Shown here: positions 9,183 through 18,227 of the stretch, piece after piece | How positions within the stretch are numbered: position 1 is the first letter of the stretch | Layout of the letters: each line of letters starts with the position of its first letter | From: Granulimonas faecalis | GTDB lineage: Bacteria; Actinomycetota; Coriobacteriia; Coriobacteriales; Atopobiaceae | Length of the DNA: 64,000 nt | Direction of reading: 5' to 3' | Assembly (NCBI RefSeq): GCF_022834715.1 | Contig: NZ_BQKC01000001.1 | Coordinates: 2,020,455 to 2,084,454, forward strand | Notes under the pieces: model-generated | The model's database searches: none | The model's input: the letters and a program-made list of their open reading frames with translations, nothing else | What the model was told of the DNA's origin: nothing | Position numbers and translations under genes: made by a program

Positions 9183-9208
9183 CCATGCCAAAAGCCGCTT
9201 TGGCATGG
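9183..9208. repeat. CATGCC palindrome, copy 4
   Basis: CCATGCCAAA ... TTTGGCATGG arms around AGCCGC. This is the most perfect of the family. Confidence 0.82.
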
Positions 9209-9259
9209 CGGCGCGACCCCGCACCCCTGGGGTCCGGGCGGCCGTTGCCTAAAAAACCG

Positions 9260-9287
9260 TTGCCTCCGGGCGACGGACGTGTATAAT
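9260..9287 (+). promoter_or_regulatory. Promoter of tRNA-Leu
   Basis: TTGCCT (9260-9265), a 16-base spacer, then a perfect TATAAT (9282-9287), ten bases before the tRNA. Confidence 0.7.
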
Positions 9288-9297
9288 TCCGACTTAC

Positions 9298-9384
9298 GCG
9301 GGCGTGGCGGAATTGGCAGACGCGTACGGTTCAGGTCCGTATGAGGGTTCCCTCATGAAGGTTCAAGTCCTTTCGCCCGCACCA
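9298..9384 (+). tRNA. tRNA-Leu (CAG anticodon)
   Basis: Acceptor GCGGGCG pairs with CGCCCGC, with CCA encoded at 9382-9384. The anticodon stem TACGG/CCGTA encloses TTCAGGT, giving CAG. A class II variable arm (GAGGGTTCCCTC) is present, and the T arm is AGGTTCAAGTCCT. Confidence 0.97.
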
Positions 9385-9394
9385 TCGCACTTCC

Positions 9395-9419
9395 AGAGCC
9401 CCCCGGGGCTCTTTTTTTG
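9395..9419 (+). terminator. Rho-independent terminator after tRNA-Leu
   Basis: AGAGCCCC/GGGGCTCT hairpin followed by TTTTTTT. Confidence 0.9.
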
Positions 9420-9526
9420 TGCCGCCGCGCCTCCTGCCGCCCCGTCCCCAGGCGCCCCCACCTCGCCGCCTGACAGGCCCCGTCGGGGAACGGTCGGGCG
9501 ATTGTCGGGTTTTTGTCAAACTATTT

Positions 9527-9555
9527 TTGAGAAGTCCAATATAAACCGGTATATT
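9527..9555 (+). promoter_or_regulatory. Promoter of the AbiEi/DUF559-like gene
   Basis: TTGAGA (9527-9532), a 17-base spacer, then TATATT (9550-9555) in an AT-rich island. Transcription would start about 12 bases before the ATG at 9574, giving a very short leader without a clear ribosome site. Confidence 0.6.
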
Positions 9556-9573
9556 TAGTGCATACTGATTCCC

Positions 9574-10599
9574 ATGAGTACCGTATTGACCGACCTGGGT
9601 GCTTGGATCGCATACGCCTCACGAGCCCCGCTCACACCGATCCCGAAGGAAGAGGCGGACCGCATCATGGGGGAGGCCACGTGCACGGCACGGCAGGCCG
9701 ACGCCGTTCGCGACCTGCCGTGGTACAGCGAGATGGGCCCGTTCGCCCGCAGCCTCGCCGGCCTCCCCGACACGCAGCGGCTGCCGGTGCACCTCATGGT
9801 GGCCCCGGGGCACGACCGCTGCCGACGGGACGGCGCGGTCCCCCACCGCACGCCGGCCTTCGAGACGCCGATGTCCCCTCTGCTCCGGGTCGAGGGGCCC
9901 CTTGCGGGAGGCGACCCGGTCCACGTGCCGGCACCCGGGCTCTACCTGCTGCTCAGGGCCGCGATGCTCGGGGTGGCCGGCACGGCGGCGCTCGGGTGCA
10001 CGGTGGCGGCGAGCTACCTGTGCGACCCGGCGATCGGCCGGTGCCTCCCCCGCGACCCCCTGATAACCGCAGGCGCCGTGGAGGAACTCTGCCGGAAGGC
10101 CCCTGCGGCAAAGGGCAGGGCCGTGCTCGAGGAGGCCCTGGGCGCCATCGCCGACCGCTCGCGCTCCCCCATGGAGACGGCCCTGACGGTCATGCTCGCC
10201 CTGAAGCCCGCCCACGGGGGCATGGGGCTGCCAAAACCCGAGCTCAACGCCAAGATAGAGCTCCCGAGCGAGCTCAGACAGGCCGTCGGGGGCCAACGGT
10301 CGATGCTCGTGGACCTCTACTGGCCCGACGCCGGCGCTGGCGTGGAGTACGACAGCACCGAGTTCCACGACAACCGCGAGCAGGCTATCAAGGACCGACA
10401 GCGGCAGTTGGCCTCGGACCTGCTCGGCATAGACGTGGGCCCGTGGACCTCGGCCGTCGTCCACGACGAGCGGCTCTTCTCCATGGCCTGCGCCCGGCTG
10501 GCCGAGCGGCTGGGGCTGTCGTGGCACCCCGACGACCGCTTCACCTGGCAGCGCCGGTGCCTCCGGGCGGTCATGCTGGGCCCCCACCGGTTCTGGTGA
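9574..10599 (+). CDS. AbiEi/DUF559-like protein with a C-terminal PD-(D/E)XK nuclease-type domain
   Basis: This 341-residue protein follows the layout of actinobacterial AbiEi-DUF559 proteins. A central part has the VHLMVAPGH and VHVPAPGLYLLLRAA strands and helix. A spacer RSRSPMETALTVML follows, then a C-terminal Vsr/DUF559-type core: LVDLYWPDAGAGVEYDS, EFH, and IKDRQRQLASDLLGIDV. The D, E and D/H residues of the PD-(D/E)XK fold are present, but the usual basic residue is not obvious. It may be a toxin-antitoxin or defence-type protein, or a genus-specific accessory protein. No partner gene adjoins it. CATGCC palindromes lie on both sides, and it sits beside tRNA-Leu. Confidence 0.65.
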   Translation: MSTVLTDLGAWIAYASRAPLTPIPKEEADRIMGEATCTARQADAVRDLPWYSEMGPFARSLAGLPDTQRLPVHLMVAPGHDRCRRDGAVPHRTPAFETPMSPLLRVEGPLAGGDPVHVPAPGLYLLLRAAMLGVAGTAALGCTVAASYLCDPAIGRCLPRDPLITAGAVEELCRKAPAAKGRAVLEEALGAIADRSRSPMETALTVMLALKPAHGGMGLPKPELNAKIELPSELRQAVGGQRSMLVDLYWPDAGAGVEYDSTEFHDNREQAIKDRQRQLASDLLGIDVGPWTSAVVHDERLFSMACARLAERLGLSWHPDDRFTWQRRCLRAVMLGPHRFW

Positions 10600-10609
10600 C
10601 GGACGGGAC

Positions 10610-10635
10610 CATGCCAAAGGCGGCACCGGCATGGG
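10610..10635. repeat. CATGCC palindrome, copy 5
   Basis: CCATGCC ... GGCATGG around AAAGGCGGCACC, ten bases after the stop of the AbiEi/DUF559-like gene. It is the same family as the four copies at 8991-9208. Confidence 0.8.
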
Positions 10636-10721
10636 CGGGCCACCACCGACCGGGGCGCCCGCGCTACACTGGTGCGGTCAGGCGGCCCCACCACACCCCA
10701 ACCGCACCCAAGGACTCGCCC

Positions 10722-12467
10722 ATGGAGACACAGACATCGCCGGCCCTGCTCCTGGGCCGTTACCGCACCATAGAGCTGCGCGACACCGGCGGCTTCGGGT
10801 CGGTCCTGGTGTGCTGGGACGTGCGCCTGCAGCGGCGCGTGGCCGTGAAGTGCCTGCCCCTGGACGCCGAGGGCGACGCCGCCTCGGTGGTCGACGAGGC
10901 CCTGGCCGAGGCCCGCGCCTCCAGCTTCCTCACCCATCCCAACATCGTCACGGTCCACGACTTCGCCGTGGACGACCGCCACGCCTACATTGTCATGGAG
11001 TACGTGGACGGCGTGACCCTCGCCGAGCTCATGGCCCGGGTGGAGGGGGGCGTTCTCATCTGGTGCGAGGTGGCCCACGTGCTGAGGTCCGTGGCGGCCG
11101 CCCTGGCCTACGCCCACGACAACGGCGTCCTGCACCTGGACATCAAGCCGGCCAACGTCATGGTGGCCCGGGACGGCTCGGTGAAGCTCGCGGACTTTGG
11201 CATGGCCTCCATCGCCAGCGCCGCAGGCTGGGGCGGGGCCCGGGGCGGCACCGTGGGCTACATGCCTCCCGAGCAGCTCACCGGCGACCTCGTCGACGAG
11301 CGCACCGACGTCTTCGCCCTGGCCGCCGTCTGCTACGAGGCCCTCACCGGCCTGCGGCCCTTCGAGGCGACCACGCCGGCCGCCTCCCTCAAGCTCATCG
11401 AGAAGGGCGCGCCGCCGCTCTCCGACGCCGAGGAGGGTCTCGGCGGCCCCACCACCCTGGCGTTCCAGACGGCCCTCGCCCCCTCCCCCGCCGGCCGCAT
11501 GACAGACCCCGAGGAGTTCGCCGGCGAGGTGCTGCCCTCCCTCGGCGACCCCGATGAGGGCCGCGACTCCATCGTCTCGCTGCTGGACGACGAAGGCTCC
11601 GACGAGGAGCTCTTCGACGAGGGGGCCTGGCGCGCCCTCGACCCCCCCGGCCGCCGCATCCCCTGGCTCCCCGCCGCGGCCGCCCGCCTGGCCTCCGCCG
11701 GCTGCACGGCCGCTCTGGCGTGGCAGTGCGCCGCCCCGCTCGCCGGCCTCGGGCCGGTGGCCGTGGTCTGCCTGATCGTTGCGGCCGCCGTGGCCGGGGC
11801 GGCGGTGCCCACGGCGGCCTGCGCCGCGGGGCTCGCCCTCGCCGGCGTCGCGTGCGCGGCCGCCGGCATCGCAGCCGGGCTACCCGCCCAGGCCGTGGTC
11901 GGCTGCGCCGTCGCGGTGGCCTGCGGGTTCGTGCCCCTGCGCCTCGCGGGCGGCCGAGCGCCGCTGGCGCCGGCGGTCCTGGCGGCGCCAGCCCTCGGCG
12001 CATGGACCGTGTGCCCGGCCCTGGCCGGCTTCGCGCTGGAGCCCGCCGCCGCAGCCGGCACAGCGGCCGCCGCGTCCGTCGTCACCTGGGTGGTCACCGG
12101 TCAGGGGGCGCTCTGGTCGGCGGACCCCGCCACCGTGGCCCAGGCCGTCGCCTCCGTGCCGGCCGCCCTGGCCTCGCCGGGCCCCTGGGCGGCCGCGGCC
12201 TTCTCGGCAGGGGCGGCGGCACTCGCCTCGGCCACGGGGCGCCGGGGGTCCGAGGGCACCGCGGCGGCGGGACAGGTGCTCGCGCTCGTCGTCACGCTTG
12301 TGGGCTGCTCCCTGGCGGGGGGTCTGGATTTTGGCGGGATATGGGGCGCACCGTCGGGCGCCCCCATGGGCCTTGCGCTAGGCTCTACGGTACTTATGAT
12401 CGTCGCGATCACGTTGTTCGGGCCTCCCGAATTGCGTCGGGAAGGGGAAGACCGTGAACTTTCTTAA
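10722..12467 (+). CDS. Membrane-anchored Ser/Thr protein kinase (non-RD type)
   Basis: This 581-residue protein has a Hanks-type kinase domain at residues 12-265: glycine loop DTGGFGSV, lysine K43 in AVKCLP, catalytic loop HLDIKPAN (D140) and DFG at 158-160. The arginine of the usual HRD is leucine, so the kinase may not need activation-loop phosphorylation. An acidic linker (about 290-330) precedes an alanine-rich C-terminal half with roughly eight hydrophobic helices. It lacks PASTA repeats. Its stop overlaps the start of fhaA by 14 bases, so it leads the FHA-PstP-RodA-PknB operon and probably takes the place of PknA. The ATG is in a context without a strong ribosome site. Confidence 0.85.
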   Translation: METQTSPALLLGRYRTIELRDTGGFGSVLVCWDVRLQRRVAVKCLPLDAEGDAASVVDEALAEARASSFLTHPNIVTVHDFAVDDRHAYIVMEYVDGVTLAELMARVEGGVLIWCEVAHVLRSVAAALAYAHDNGVLHLDIKPANVMVARDGSVKLADFGMASIASAAGWGGARGGTVGYMPPEQLTGDLVDERTDVFALAAVCYEALTGLRPFEATTPAASLKLIEKGAPPLSDAEEGLGGPTTLAFQTALAPSPAGRMTDPEEFAGEVLPSLGDPDEGRDSIVSLLDDEGSDEELFDEGAWRALDPPGRRIPWLPAAAARLASAGCTAALAWQCAAPLAGLGPVAVVCLIVAAAVAGAAVPTAACAAGLALAGVACAAAGIAAGLPAQAVVGCAVAVACGFVPLRLAGGRAPLAPAVLAAPALGAWTVCPALAGFALEPAAAAGTAAAASVVTWVVTGQGALWSADPATVAQAVASVPAALASPGPWAAAAFSAGAAALASATGRRGSEGTAAAGQVLALVVTLVGCSLAGGLDFGGIWGAPSGAPMGLALGSTVLMIVAITLFGPPELRREGEDRELS

Positions 12468-13557
12468 CGTGTTCGAAGAACGTATAGCAGGCATCTTCGG
12501 ATCGTCGTCCCAGGCCGCAGCACCCCTCTCCTTCAAGAAGCTCGCCAAGAAGGCCTCGTCGGAGATGGAGAACGAGACCTACGTCATCAACGGCGTGGAC
12601 ACCGCGCCGGCACTCTTCACCGTGCTCGTGTCGCAGGCGGACGACACCGCCATGCGCCCGCTCTACGCCAACCTCACCGAGGAGACGGCCCTGTTCCTGG
12701 AGGCCCACGCCCAGCGGCGCGGCTACACCTTCGTGGGCCAGCCCCTCGTGCGCTTCATGGTGGACCCCGCCCTCAAGCACGGGAAGTTCTCGGTCTTCGC
12801 CGAGAACGTGGACGCCCGCACGCTCGACCGCCTGCGCGAGGAGGAGCGCGCCTACACCGGCGCCCCCGCGGGCCAGTCCCGGCCCGAGCCCCAGGCCGCC
12901 GACCTCGACCTCGGACTCGGGCCCATCGGCACCCCGGCGGCCGACCCCTCCCAGGACGGCCTGGACGTCATGAGCCCCGACACCGTGCTCGACGTCGTGG
13001 AGGACGCCTACGCCATGGGACACGACCCTGCGGCGCCCCTGCCCGCCGGCTACCGCAGCCCGGGCACGCCCGTACCCCCGGCCCAGCCCCGCGCCGGCTA
13101 CATGGGCTCCGTCTCTCCGTCCGACGAGGTGCACGCCCAGCAGGCCCGTGCCCGCCACGACGACCAGCGCCTCGCCGCGCCGGCGCCCGTCCCTGCCCCC
13201 GCGCCGGCCACCCAACGCCGCAACGTGCCCCTGGTGAACCCCCACGCCAACCAGCGCCCGACCTCCACGCCCGTAGGCGCCCTGCTCATCGACCGTCAGT
13301 CGGGCCGCACCTACTCCTGCACCTCCGACCGCTGCGTCATCGGCCGCGAGCGCACCACCGGCGGCATCGTCCTGCGCGACCCCAACGTCAGCCGGCGCCA
13401 TGCCGAGCTCTCGCACCACGGGTCCGGCTGGACCATCACCGACCTCAACTCCACCAACGGCACGCTGGTCAACGACGTCGACGTCGACCAGTGCGCCCTT
13501 CGTGACGGCGACCTGATCACCCTCGGCCTCACGAACCTCGAGTTCCGGGAGGGCTGA
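12454..13557 (+). CDS. fhaA: FhaA-like protein (DUF3662 plus FHA domain)
   Basis: This 367-residue cytoplasmic protein begins with the DUF3662 domain (MNFLNVFEERIAGIFG, residues 1-125). A low-complexity proline/alanine linker (about 130-270) follows, then a C-terminal FHA phosphothreonine-binding domain with GRERTTGG, RDPNVSRRHAEL and NSTNGTLVN. In mycobacteria FhaA binds phosphorylated MviN and controls peptidoglycan precursor flow; the same role is likely here. The GTG start at 12454 follows GGGAAGGGGAAG and overlaps the kinase gene. The stop overlaps the next ATG (TGATG), which implies translational coupling. Confidence 0.92.
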   Translation: MNFLNVFEERIAGIFGSSSQAAAPLSFKKLAKKASSEMENETYVINGVDTAPALFTVLVSQADDTAMRPLYANLTEETALFLEAHAQRRGYTFVGQPLVRFMVDPALKHGKFSVFAENVDARTLDRLREEERAYTGAPAGQSRPEPQAADLDLGLGPIGTPAADPSQDGLDVMSPDTVLDVVEDAYAMGHDPAAPLPAGYRSPGTPVPPAQPRAGYMGSVSPSDEVHAQQARARHDDQRLAAPAPVPAPAPATQRRNVPLVNPHANQRPTSTPVGALLIDRQSGRTYSCTSDRCVIGRERTTGGIVLRDPNVSRRHAELSHHGSGWTITDLNSTNGTLVNDVDVDQCALRDGDLITLGLTNLEFREG

Positions 13558-13970
13558 TGATCGACATCGTCCTGTTCGCGGGCCGTATCCTCCTGGTGGT
13601 GCTGCTCTACCTCTTCCTCTTCGCCGTCATGCGCACCGGCATCGGCCTGGTGAAGGGGCAGCGCAAGGACTCCGCCATCTGGACCCTCGACCTCGAGAAG
13701 GGTCCCCGCAACCTGCGCGGCCTGCACGTGGACATGCTGGGGCCGGTGGTCATCGGCCGCTCCCCCAGCTGCGACATCGTCATCGACGAGCCCTTCGTGA
13801 GCGCCAACCACGCGCGCCTCACCATCCAGGGGCCCGCACTGGTCCTCGAGGACCTCGAGTCCACCAACGGCACCATGGTCAACGGCCGCACCGTGACCGA
13901 GCCGGTGACCCTGCGCGACGGCGACGACCTCCAGGTGGGGGACGCCGTCCTTAGGGTGAGCCGCCGATGA
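13557..13970 (+). CDS. fhaB: FhaB-like membrane-anchored FHA protein
   Basis: This 137-residue protein has one N-terminal transmembrane helix (residues 4-26) and a C-terminal FHA domain (about 55-137) with [20 protein letters not shown] and [13 protein letters not shown] domains bind phosphothreonine, so it should read out the activity of the kinases encoded in the same operon. In mycobacteria FhaB (FipA) links PknA signalling to division and cell-wall assembly. It overlaps fhaA by one base and the phosphatase by four. Confidence 0.93.
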   Translation: MIDIVLFAGRILLVVLLYLFLFAVMRTGIGLVKGQRKDSAIWTLDLEKGPRNLRGLHVDMLGPVVIGRSPSCDIVIDEPFVSANHARLTIQGPALVLEDLESTNGTMVNGRTVTEPVTLRDGDDLQVGDAVLRVSRR

Positions 13971-15193
13971 CGGACGAGCAGCACCTGCCCGTGCCTGCGA
14001 GCGTCACCCAGGCCACGGCCCCCTCCCGACCCATGCTCGACCTCGAACGCAGGCCCGGATCGGACTCCGAGTCAGGGTCCGACCGGCGCCTCGCGTGGGG
14101 GTCCCGCTCGGACGTGGGCCTCATCCGCGACCACAACGAGGACTCCTACCTCTGCCGGCCGCCGCTCTTCGCCGTCTCGGACGGCATGGGCGGCCACGCC
14201 GCCGGCGAGGTGGCCAGCTCCATCGCCATCCACACCATCGCCAAGGAGGCGCCCGCCACGGCGGATTCCGCCCAGCTCGGCGCCGCCATCGAGGCGGCCA
14301 ACATGGACGTCCTCACGGCCCCCGAGACCGGGCGGGGCCGCGAGGGCATGGGCTGCACCGCCACGGCGTGCATCATCGAGGACGACCGCATGGCCGTGGC
14401 CCACGTGGGCGACTCACGGCTCTACCTGCTGCACAAGGGAGCCCTCGTGCGCGTGACCCACGACCACTCCTTCGTGGAGGAGCTCGTGGATGCCGGCGAG
14501 ATCACGGCCGACGAGGCCCGCGTGCACCCCTCGCGCTCCGTCATCACCCGCGCCCTGGGCTCCGACCCCGACATGTACGCGGACCACTTCACCATCGGCG
14601 TCGAGGCAGGCGAGCGTGTGATCCTGTGCTCCGACGGCCTCTCGTCCATGGTCACGGACGCCGAGATCGAGGACATCTGCGTCACCTCGGCGAGCCCCCA
14701 GGTCTGCGCCGACGCCCTCGTGTCGGCCGCCCTCATCGCCGGCGGCCACGACAACGTGACCGTCATCGTGGTGGACATCAGGAACGACGGCAAGGAGGAC
14801 ATCCGCCGCCGCGGCCGCCGCCGCGCGGTCCTGGCCTGGGTGGGCGTGCTCGCGGCCTTCCTGGCCGTGGCGGCCGTCGTGCTCTCCCTCTTCATCAACA
14901 GCACGTTCTACCTCGCCCCCTCCGGCGACACCGTGGGCATCTACCAGGGCATGGAGGGGGACTTCCTCGGAGTGCCCCTCTCCCACCTCGTGGAGGAGAC
15001 CGACGTCCCGGTGGCCTCGCTGCCCGAGGCCGTGCAGAGCCGCCTTTCCGAGGGCATCTCCGTGGAGTCCGAGGACAAGGCCCGCACCACGGTGGAGGAC
15101 TACCGCCGCCAGATCCAGGAGGCCGCCGGCCAGGCCAAGGAGACGGCCGACACGCTCAAGAGCTCCGGCGACCAGGGAGGTGCCGCATCATGA
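13967..15193 (+). CDS. pstP: PP2C-family Ser/Thr protein phosphatase
   Basis: This 408-residue protein has a cytoplasmic PPM phosphatase domain at about residues 40-275: [44 protein letters not shown] and [11 protein letters not shown]. These carry the metal-binding aspartates. An arginine-rich stretch and one transmembrane helix (about 288-310) follow, then an extracytoplasmic tail of roughly 100 residues. It reverses phosphorylation by the kinases of this operon. The N-terminal 35 residues are a low-complexity extension. Start and stop overlap neighbouring genes by four bases each. Confidence 0.95.
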   Translation: MTDEQHLPVPASVTQATAPSRPMLDLERRPGSDSESGSDRRLAWGSRSDVGLIRDHNEDSYLCRPPLFAVSDGMGGHAAGEVASSIAIHTIAKEAPATADSAQLGAAIEAANMDVLTAPETGRGREGMGCTATACIIEDDRMAVAHVGDSRLYLLHKGALVRVTHDHSFVEELVDAGEITADEARVHPSRSVITRALGSDPDMYADHFTIGVEAGERVILCSDGLSSMVTDAEIEDICVTSASPQVCADALVSAALIAGGHDNVTVIVVDIRNDGKEDIRRRGRRRAVLAWVGVLAAFLAVAAVVLSLFINSTFYLAPSGDTVGIYQGMEGDFLGVPLSHLVEETDVPVASLPEAVQSRLSEGISVESEDKARTTVEDYRRQIQEAAGQAKETADTLKSSGDQGGAAS

Positions 15194-18087
15194 TGGGACA
15201 CGTCTCCGCCTACGCCCAGGAGCGCCTCGAGCGCGGGGCCAACCGACGCACCACCGAGCTCCTGCTCCTCTGCGCCGGCGCCGTCCCTGTACTGCTCATC
15301 TACGCCATGTACGTGGTGGACACCGGCGCGACCCTCTCCTTCGAGACCGTGGCCGTGCCCATCTGTCTGTTCGCCGCCTTCGCCGCCGCGCACCTGGCCG
15401 TGCGCATGTTGGCCCCCGGGGCCGACCCGGCCATCCTGCCCATCGTCTTCGTGCTGTCGGGCATAGGCATCACGTTCGTCACACGCCTGGCGCCCACGCT
15501 GGCCATGAACCAGGTGACCTGGCTGTTCCTCTCGGTGGCGGCCATGGTGGTCACGCTGTTCGTGGTGCGCAACCTCGACGAGCTGGCCGACTACAAGTTC
15601 ACCATCGGCATCATCGGCGTGGCGCTCATCCTGCTGCCCATGGTCTTTGGCACCGAGCAGGGCGGCTCCAAGTTGTGGCTCAGGCTGGGTTCCTTCTCCT
15701 TCCAGCCCGGCGAGCTGGCCAAGATCGCCATCGTCCTGTTCCTCGCGAGCTTCTTCGCAGCCAACCGCGAGCTCCTGAGCGTGTCGAGCCGCAAGATCGG
15801 CCCGCTCACCCTGCCGCGCCCGCGCATGCTCGCGCCGGTGCTCTGCATGTGGGGCCTGTCGCTGCTCATCGTGGTCTTCGAGCGCGACCTCGGCAGCGCC
15901 CTGCTCTTCTTCACCATCTTCGTGGTGATGATCTACGTCACCACGGGGCGCGCCAGCTACGTGCTCATCTCCGTAGCCCTGCTCGCCGCGGGCGCCGTGG
16001 GCTGCTACTTCCTGTTCAACCACGTGCGTGTGCGCTTCAACATCTGGCTCGACCCCTTCGCCGACGCCCAAGGCGGCGGCCTCCAGATCGTGCAGTCGCT
16101 CTACTCCCTGGCCGACGGCGGCCTCTTCGGCGCCGGCGTGGGCCGTGGCATGCCCCGCCTCATCCCGGTGGTTGAGTCCGACTTCATCTTCTCGGCCATT
16201 GGCGAGGAGATGGGCCTGCTCGGCGGCAGCGCCGTCCTCCTGCTGTTCATGCTGTTCGCCGTGCGCGGCTTCGCCACGGCGGCGCGCGCCAAGAGCGACA
16301 TGGCCGCCTTCACCGCCACGGGCCTCACCACCTCGGTGTGCTTCCAGGCCTTCCTCATCGTGGCCGGCGTCACCAAGTTCATGCCGCTCACGGGCGTGAC
16401 GCTGCCCTTCATGAGCCAGGGCGGCTCGTCGCTGCTCGCCAGCTTCATCATCGTGGGCCTGCTCCTGCGCTGCGGCGACCAGGGCACGGGCCACAACGTA
16501 CTGGTGAGCGGCTCGGGCGTGGCCGGCTCCACCGTCACCCCCGCGCTCCACGCCAACGGCGTGTCGCAGGTGCACGACGCCCTCAAGGACAGCCCCTACG
16601 CCATGGTGAGCTTCGGTATGGAGACACCCGAGTCCGGCGTACTCGGCCGCGTGGCCCTCTCGCACCGTCTCACGGCGCTCGTCACCTTCTTCACGGTGCT
16701 CTTCGCCCTGCTCATCGCCAACCTCACGTTCATCCAGGTCATCAAGGCCGGCGACTACCAGTCCATGCCGTCCAACAACCACACCATCGCCCGTTCGGCC
16801 AAGGTGCAGCGCGGCGCCATCATCACGTCGGACGGCGTGACGCTGGCGGAGTCGCTCAAGCAGTCCGACGGCACCTACGTGCGCAGCTACCCGGCCGGCA
16901 ACCTGGCCGTGCACACCGTGGGCTACCTCTCCACCCAGTACGGCGCCACCGGCATCGAGAGCACCATGAACAACGCCCTCACCGGCCACGCCGACCACTC
17001 CAGCTGGCAGGGGGCCATGAACTCCCTCGCCGGCATCGAGCAGCCCGGCGACTCCGTGGTGCTCACCATCAACTCCAAGATCCAGCAGGTGGCCGACGAG
17101 GCCCTCGCCGGCCGGGTGGGCGCTGTCGTGGTGCTCGACCCGTCCACCGGCGCCGTCCTGGCCAAGTCGAGCGCGCCCACCTACTCCTACGACGACCTCG
17201 CCGCAGCCATCACGGGGGCCAGCGGCAACGGCGCCCTCGTCGACCGCACCACCCAGGCCCTCTACGCGCCCGGCTCCACCTTCAAGGCCGTGACGCTCTC
17301 GGCCGCCCTCAACTCCGGCGCGTTCACGCTCGACTCCACCTTCGACGCCCCGGCCTCCATGGACATCGGGGGCGCCGCGGTGACCAACGACGGCGACCGC
17401 GAGTACGGCACCCTCACCCTGCGCGAGGCCTTCGCCGTCTCGAGCAACGTGGCCTTCGGCCAGCTTGCCGTGCAGGAGGGCGCCGGTGAGCTCGTCAAGT
17501 ACGCCGAGGCCTTCGGCTACGACGGCTCCCTGGGCCTGGACTTCTCGTGCATCCCCTCCGTCATGGCCAACCCCGGCGACATGGGCGAGTGGGAGACCGC
17601 CTGGGCCGGCTGCGGCCAGCCCGTGGGCGAGCACGCCAGCGCCAACGGACCCCAGGCCACCGTCATGCAAAACGCCGTAGTGGCGGCCGCCATCGCCAAC
17701 GGCGGCGTGGTCATGAACCCCTACGTCGTCGACTCCGTGCTCTCCCCCGAGGGCACCCAGATCTCAAAGACCGCCCCCAAGTCGCTCGGGCAGGCCATCT
17801 CGGCCGACACCGCCCGAGAGGTCACCGACGCCATGGTCTCCGTGGTTGAGTCGGGCACCGGCGGAGCGGCGTCGCTGTCGGGCGTCACGGTGGCCGGCAA
17901 GACCGGCACCGCCGAGACCGGCAGCGGCATCAACTCGCTCTTCATCGGCTTCGCACCTGCCGACAAGCCCACCCTGGCCATCTCGGTGTGCATCGAGGGG
18001 TCCAACGACGCGGAGGCCCGCGGCGTGGCGACCTCGATAGCCGGCAAGGTCATCGCCCGGACCCTCCAGATCCAGGCGGCGGCATGA
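15190..18087 (+). CDS. Fused RodA/FtsW glycosyltransferase and class B penicillin-binding protein
   Basis: One uninterrupted 965-residue frame joins two proteins that are usually separate. Residues about 20-440 are a SEDS polymerase with ten or so membrane helices, [10 protein letters not shown] (D233), the essential-type aspartate D331 in ESDFIFS and the signature [12 protein letters not shown]. Residues about 495-965 are a PBP with its own membrane helix, S696-TFK (SxxK nucleophile), SSN at 751-753 and KTG at 904-906. The halves match in size mycobacterial RodA and PbpA, which are adjacent but separate genes. The protein should polymerise and crosslink glycan strands as a single unit. ATG at 15190 follows GGGAGG and overlaps the pstP stop; a second ATG lies at 15193. 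Confidence 0.95.
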   Translation: MMGHVSAYAQERLERGANRRTTELLLLCAGAVPVLLIYAMYVVDTGATLSFETVAVPICLFAAFAAAHLAVRMLAPGADPAILPIVFVLSGIGITFVTRLAPTLAMNQVTWLFLSVAAMVVTLFVVRNLDELADYKFTIGIIGVALILLPMVFGTEQGGSKLWLRLGSFSFQPGELAKIAIVLFLASFFAANRELLSVSSRKIGPLTLPRPRMLAPVLCMWGLSLLIVVFERDLGSALLFFTIFVVMIYVTTGRASYVLISVALLAAGAVGCYFLFNHVRVRFNIWLDPFADAQGGGLQIVQSLYSLADGGLFGAGVGRGMPRLIPVVESDFIFSAIGEEMGLLGGSAVLLLFMLFAVRGFATAARAKSDMAAFTATGLTTSVCFQAFLIVAGVTKFMPLTGVTLPFMSQGGSSLLASFIIVGLLLRCGDQGTGHNVLVSGSGVAGSTVTPALHANGVSQVHDALKDSPYAMVSFGMETPESGVLGRVALSHRLTALVTFFTVLFALLIANLTFIQVIKAGDYQSMPSNNHTIARSAKVQRGAIITSDGVTLAESLKQSDGTYVRSYPAGNLAVHTVGYLSTQYGATGIESTMNNALTGHADHSSWQGAMNSLAGIEQPGDSVVLTINSKIQQVADEALAGRVGAVVVLDPSTGAVLAKSSAPTYSYDDLAAAITGASGNGALVDRTTQALYAPGSTFKAVTLSAALNSGAFTLDSTFDAPASMDIGGAAVTNDGDREYGTLTLREAFAVSSNVAFGQLAVQEGAGELVKYAEAFGYDGSLGLDFSCIPSVMANPGDMGEWETAWAGCGQPVGEHASANGPQATVMQNAVVAAAIANGGVVMNPYVVDSVLSPEGTQISKTAPKSLGQAISADTAREVTDAMVSVVESGTGGAASLSGVTVAGKTGTAETGSGINSLFIGFAPADKPTLAISVCIEGSNDAEARGVATSIAGKVIARTLQIQAAA

Positions 18088-18227
18088 TGGAGACGACCGC
18101 ACCACCCACGCACCACTGACAGACATCGACGGCACCAGGCACAAACGCAGTTAAAACAGGACACCGGCAGGGCGCCCACATCATCTCGAGCACCACGGCC
18201 CCGGCACGTACGGAACAGGAGCGGAAT

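Noticed and set aside
8991..9208. CRISPR array interpretation of the four CATGCC palindromes
   Set aside because: Repeats are imperfect and palindromic, spacing is irregular (52-76 bases) and no cas gene is near.
8650..9252. Plus frame of about 200 codons over the CATGCC palindromes
   Set aside because: It starts inside the serS promoter region, conflicts with the small membrane-protein frame and translates to repeat-derived sequence.
14095..15189. Upstream extension of the RodA-PBP frame through pstP
   Set aside because: It runs in another frame over the clear PP2C phosphatase and is arginine/glycine-rich nonsense. The ATG at 15190 has a ribosome site and fits RodA.
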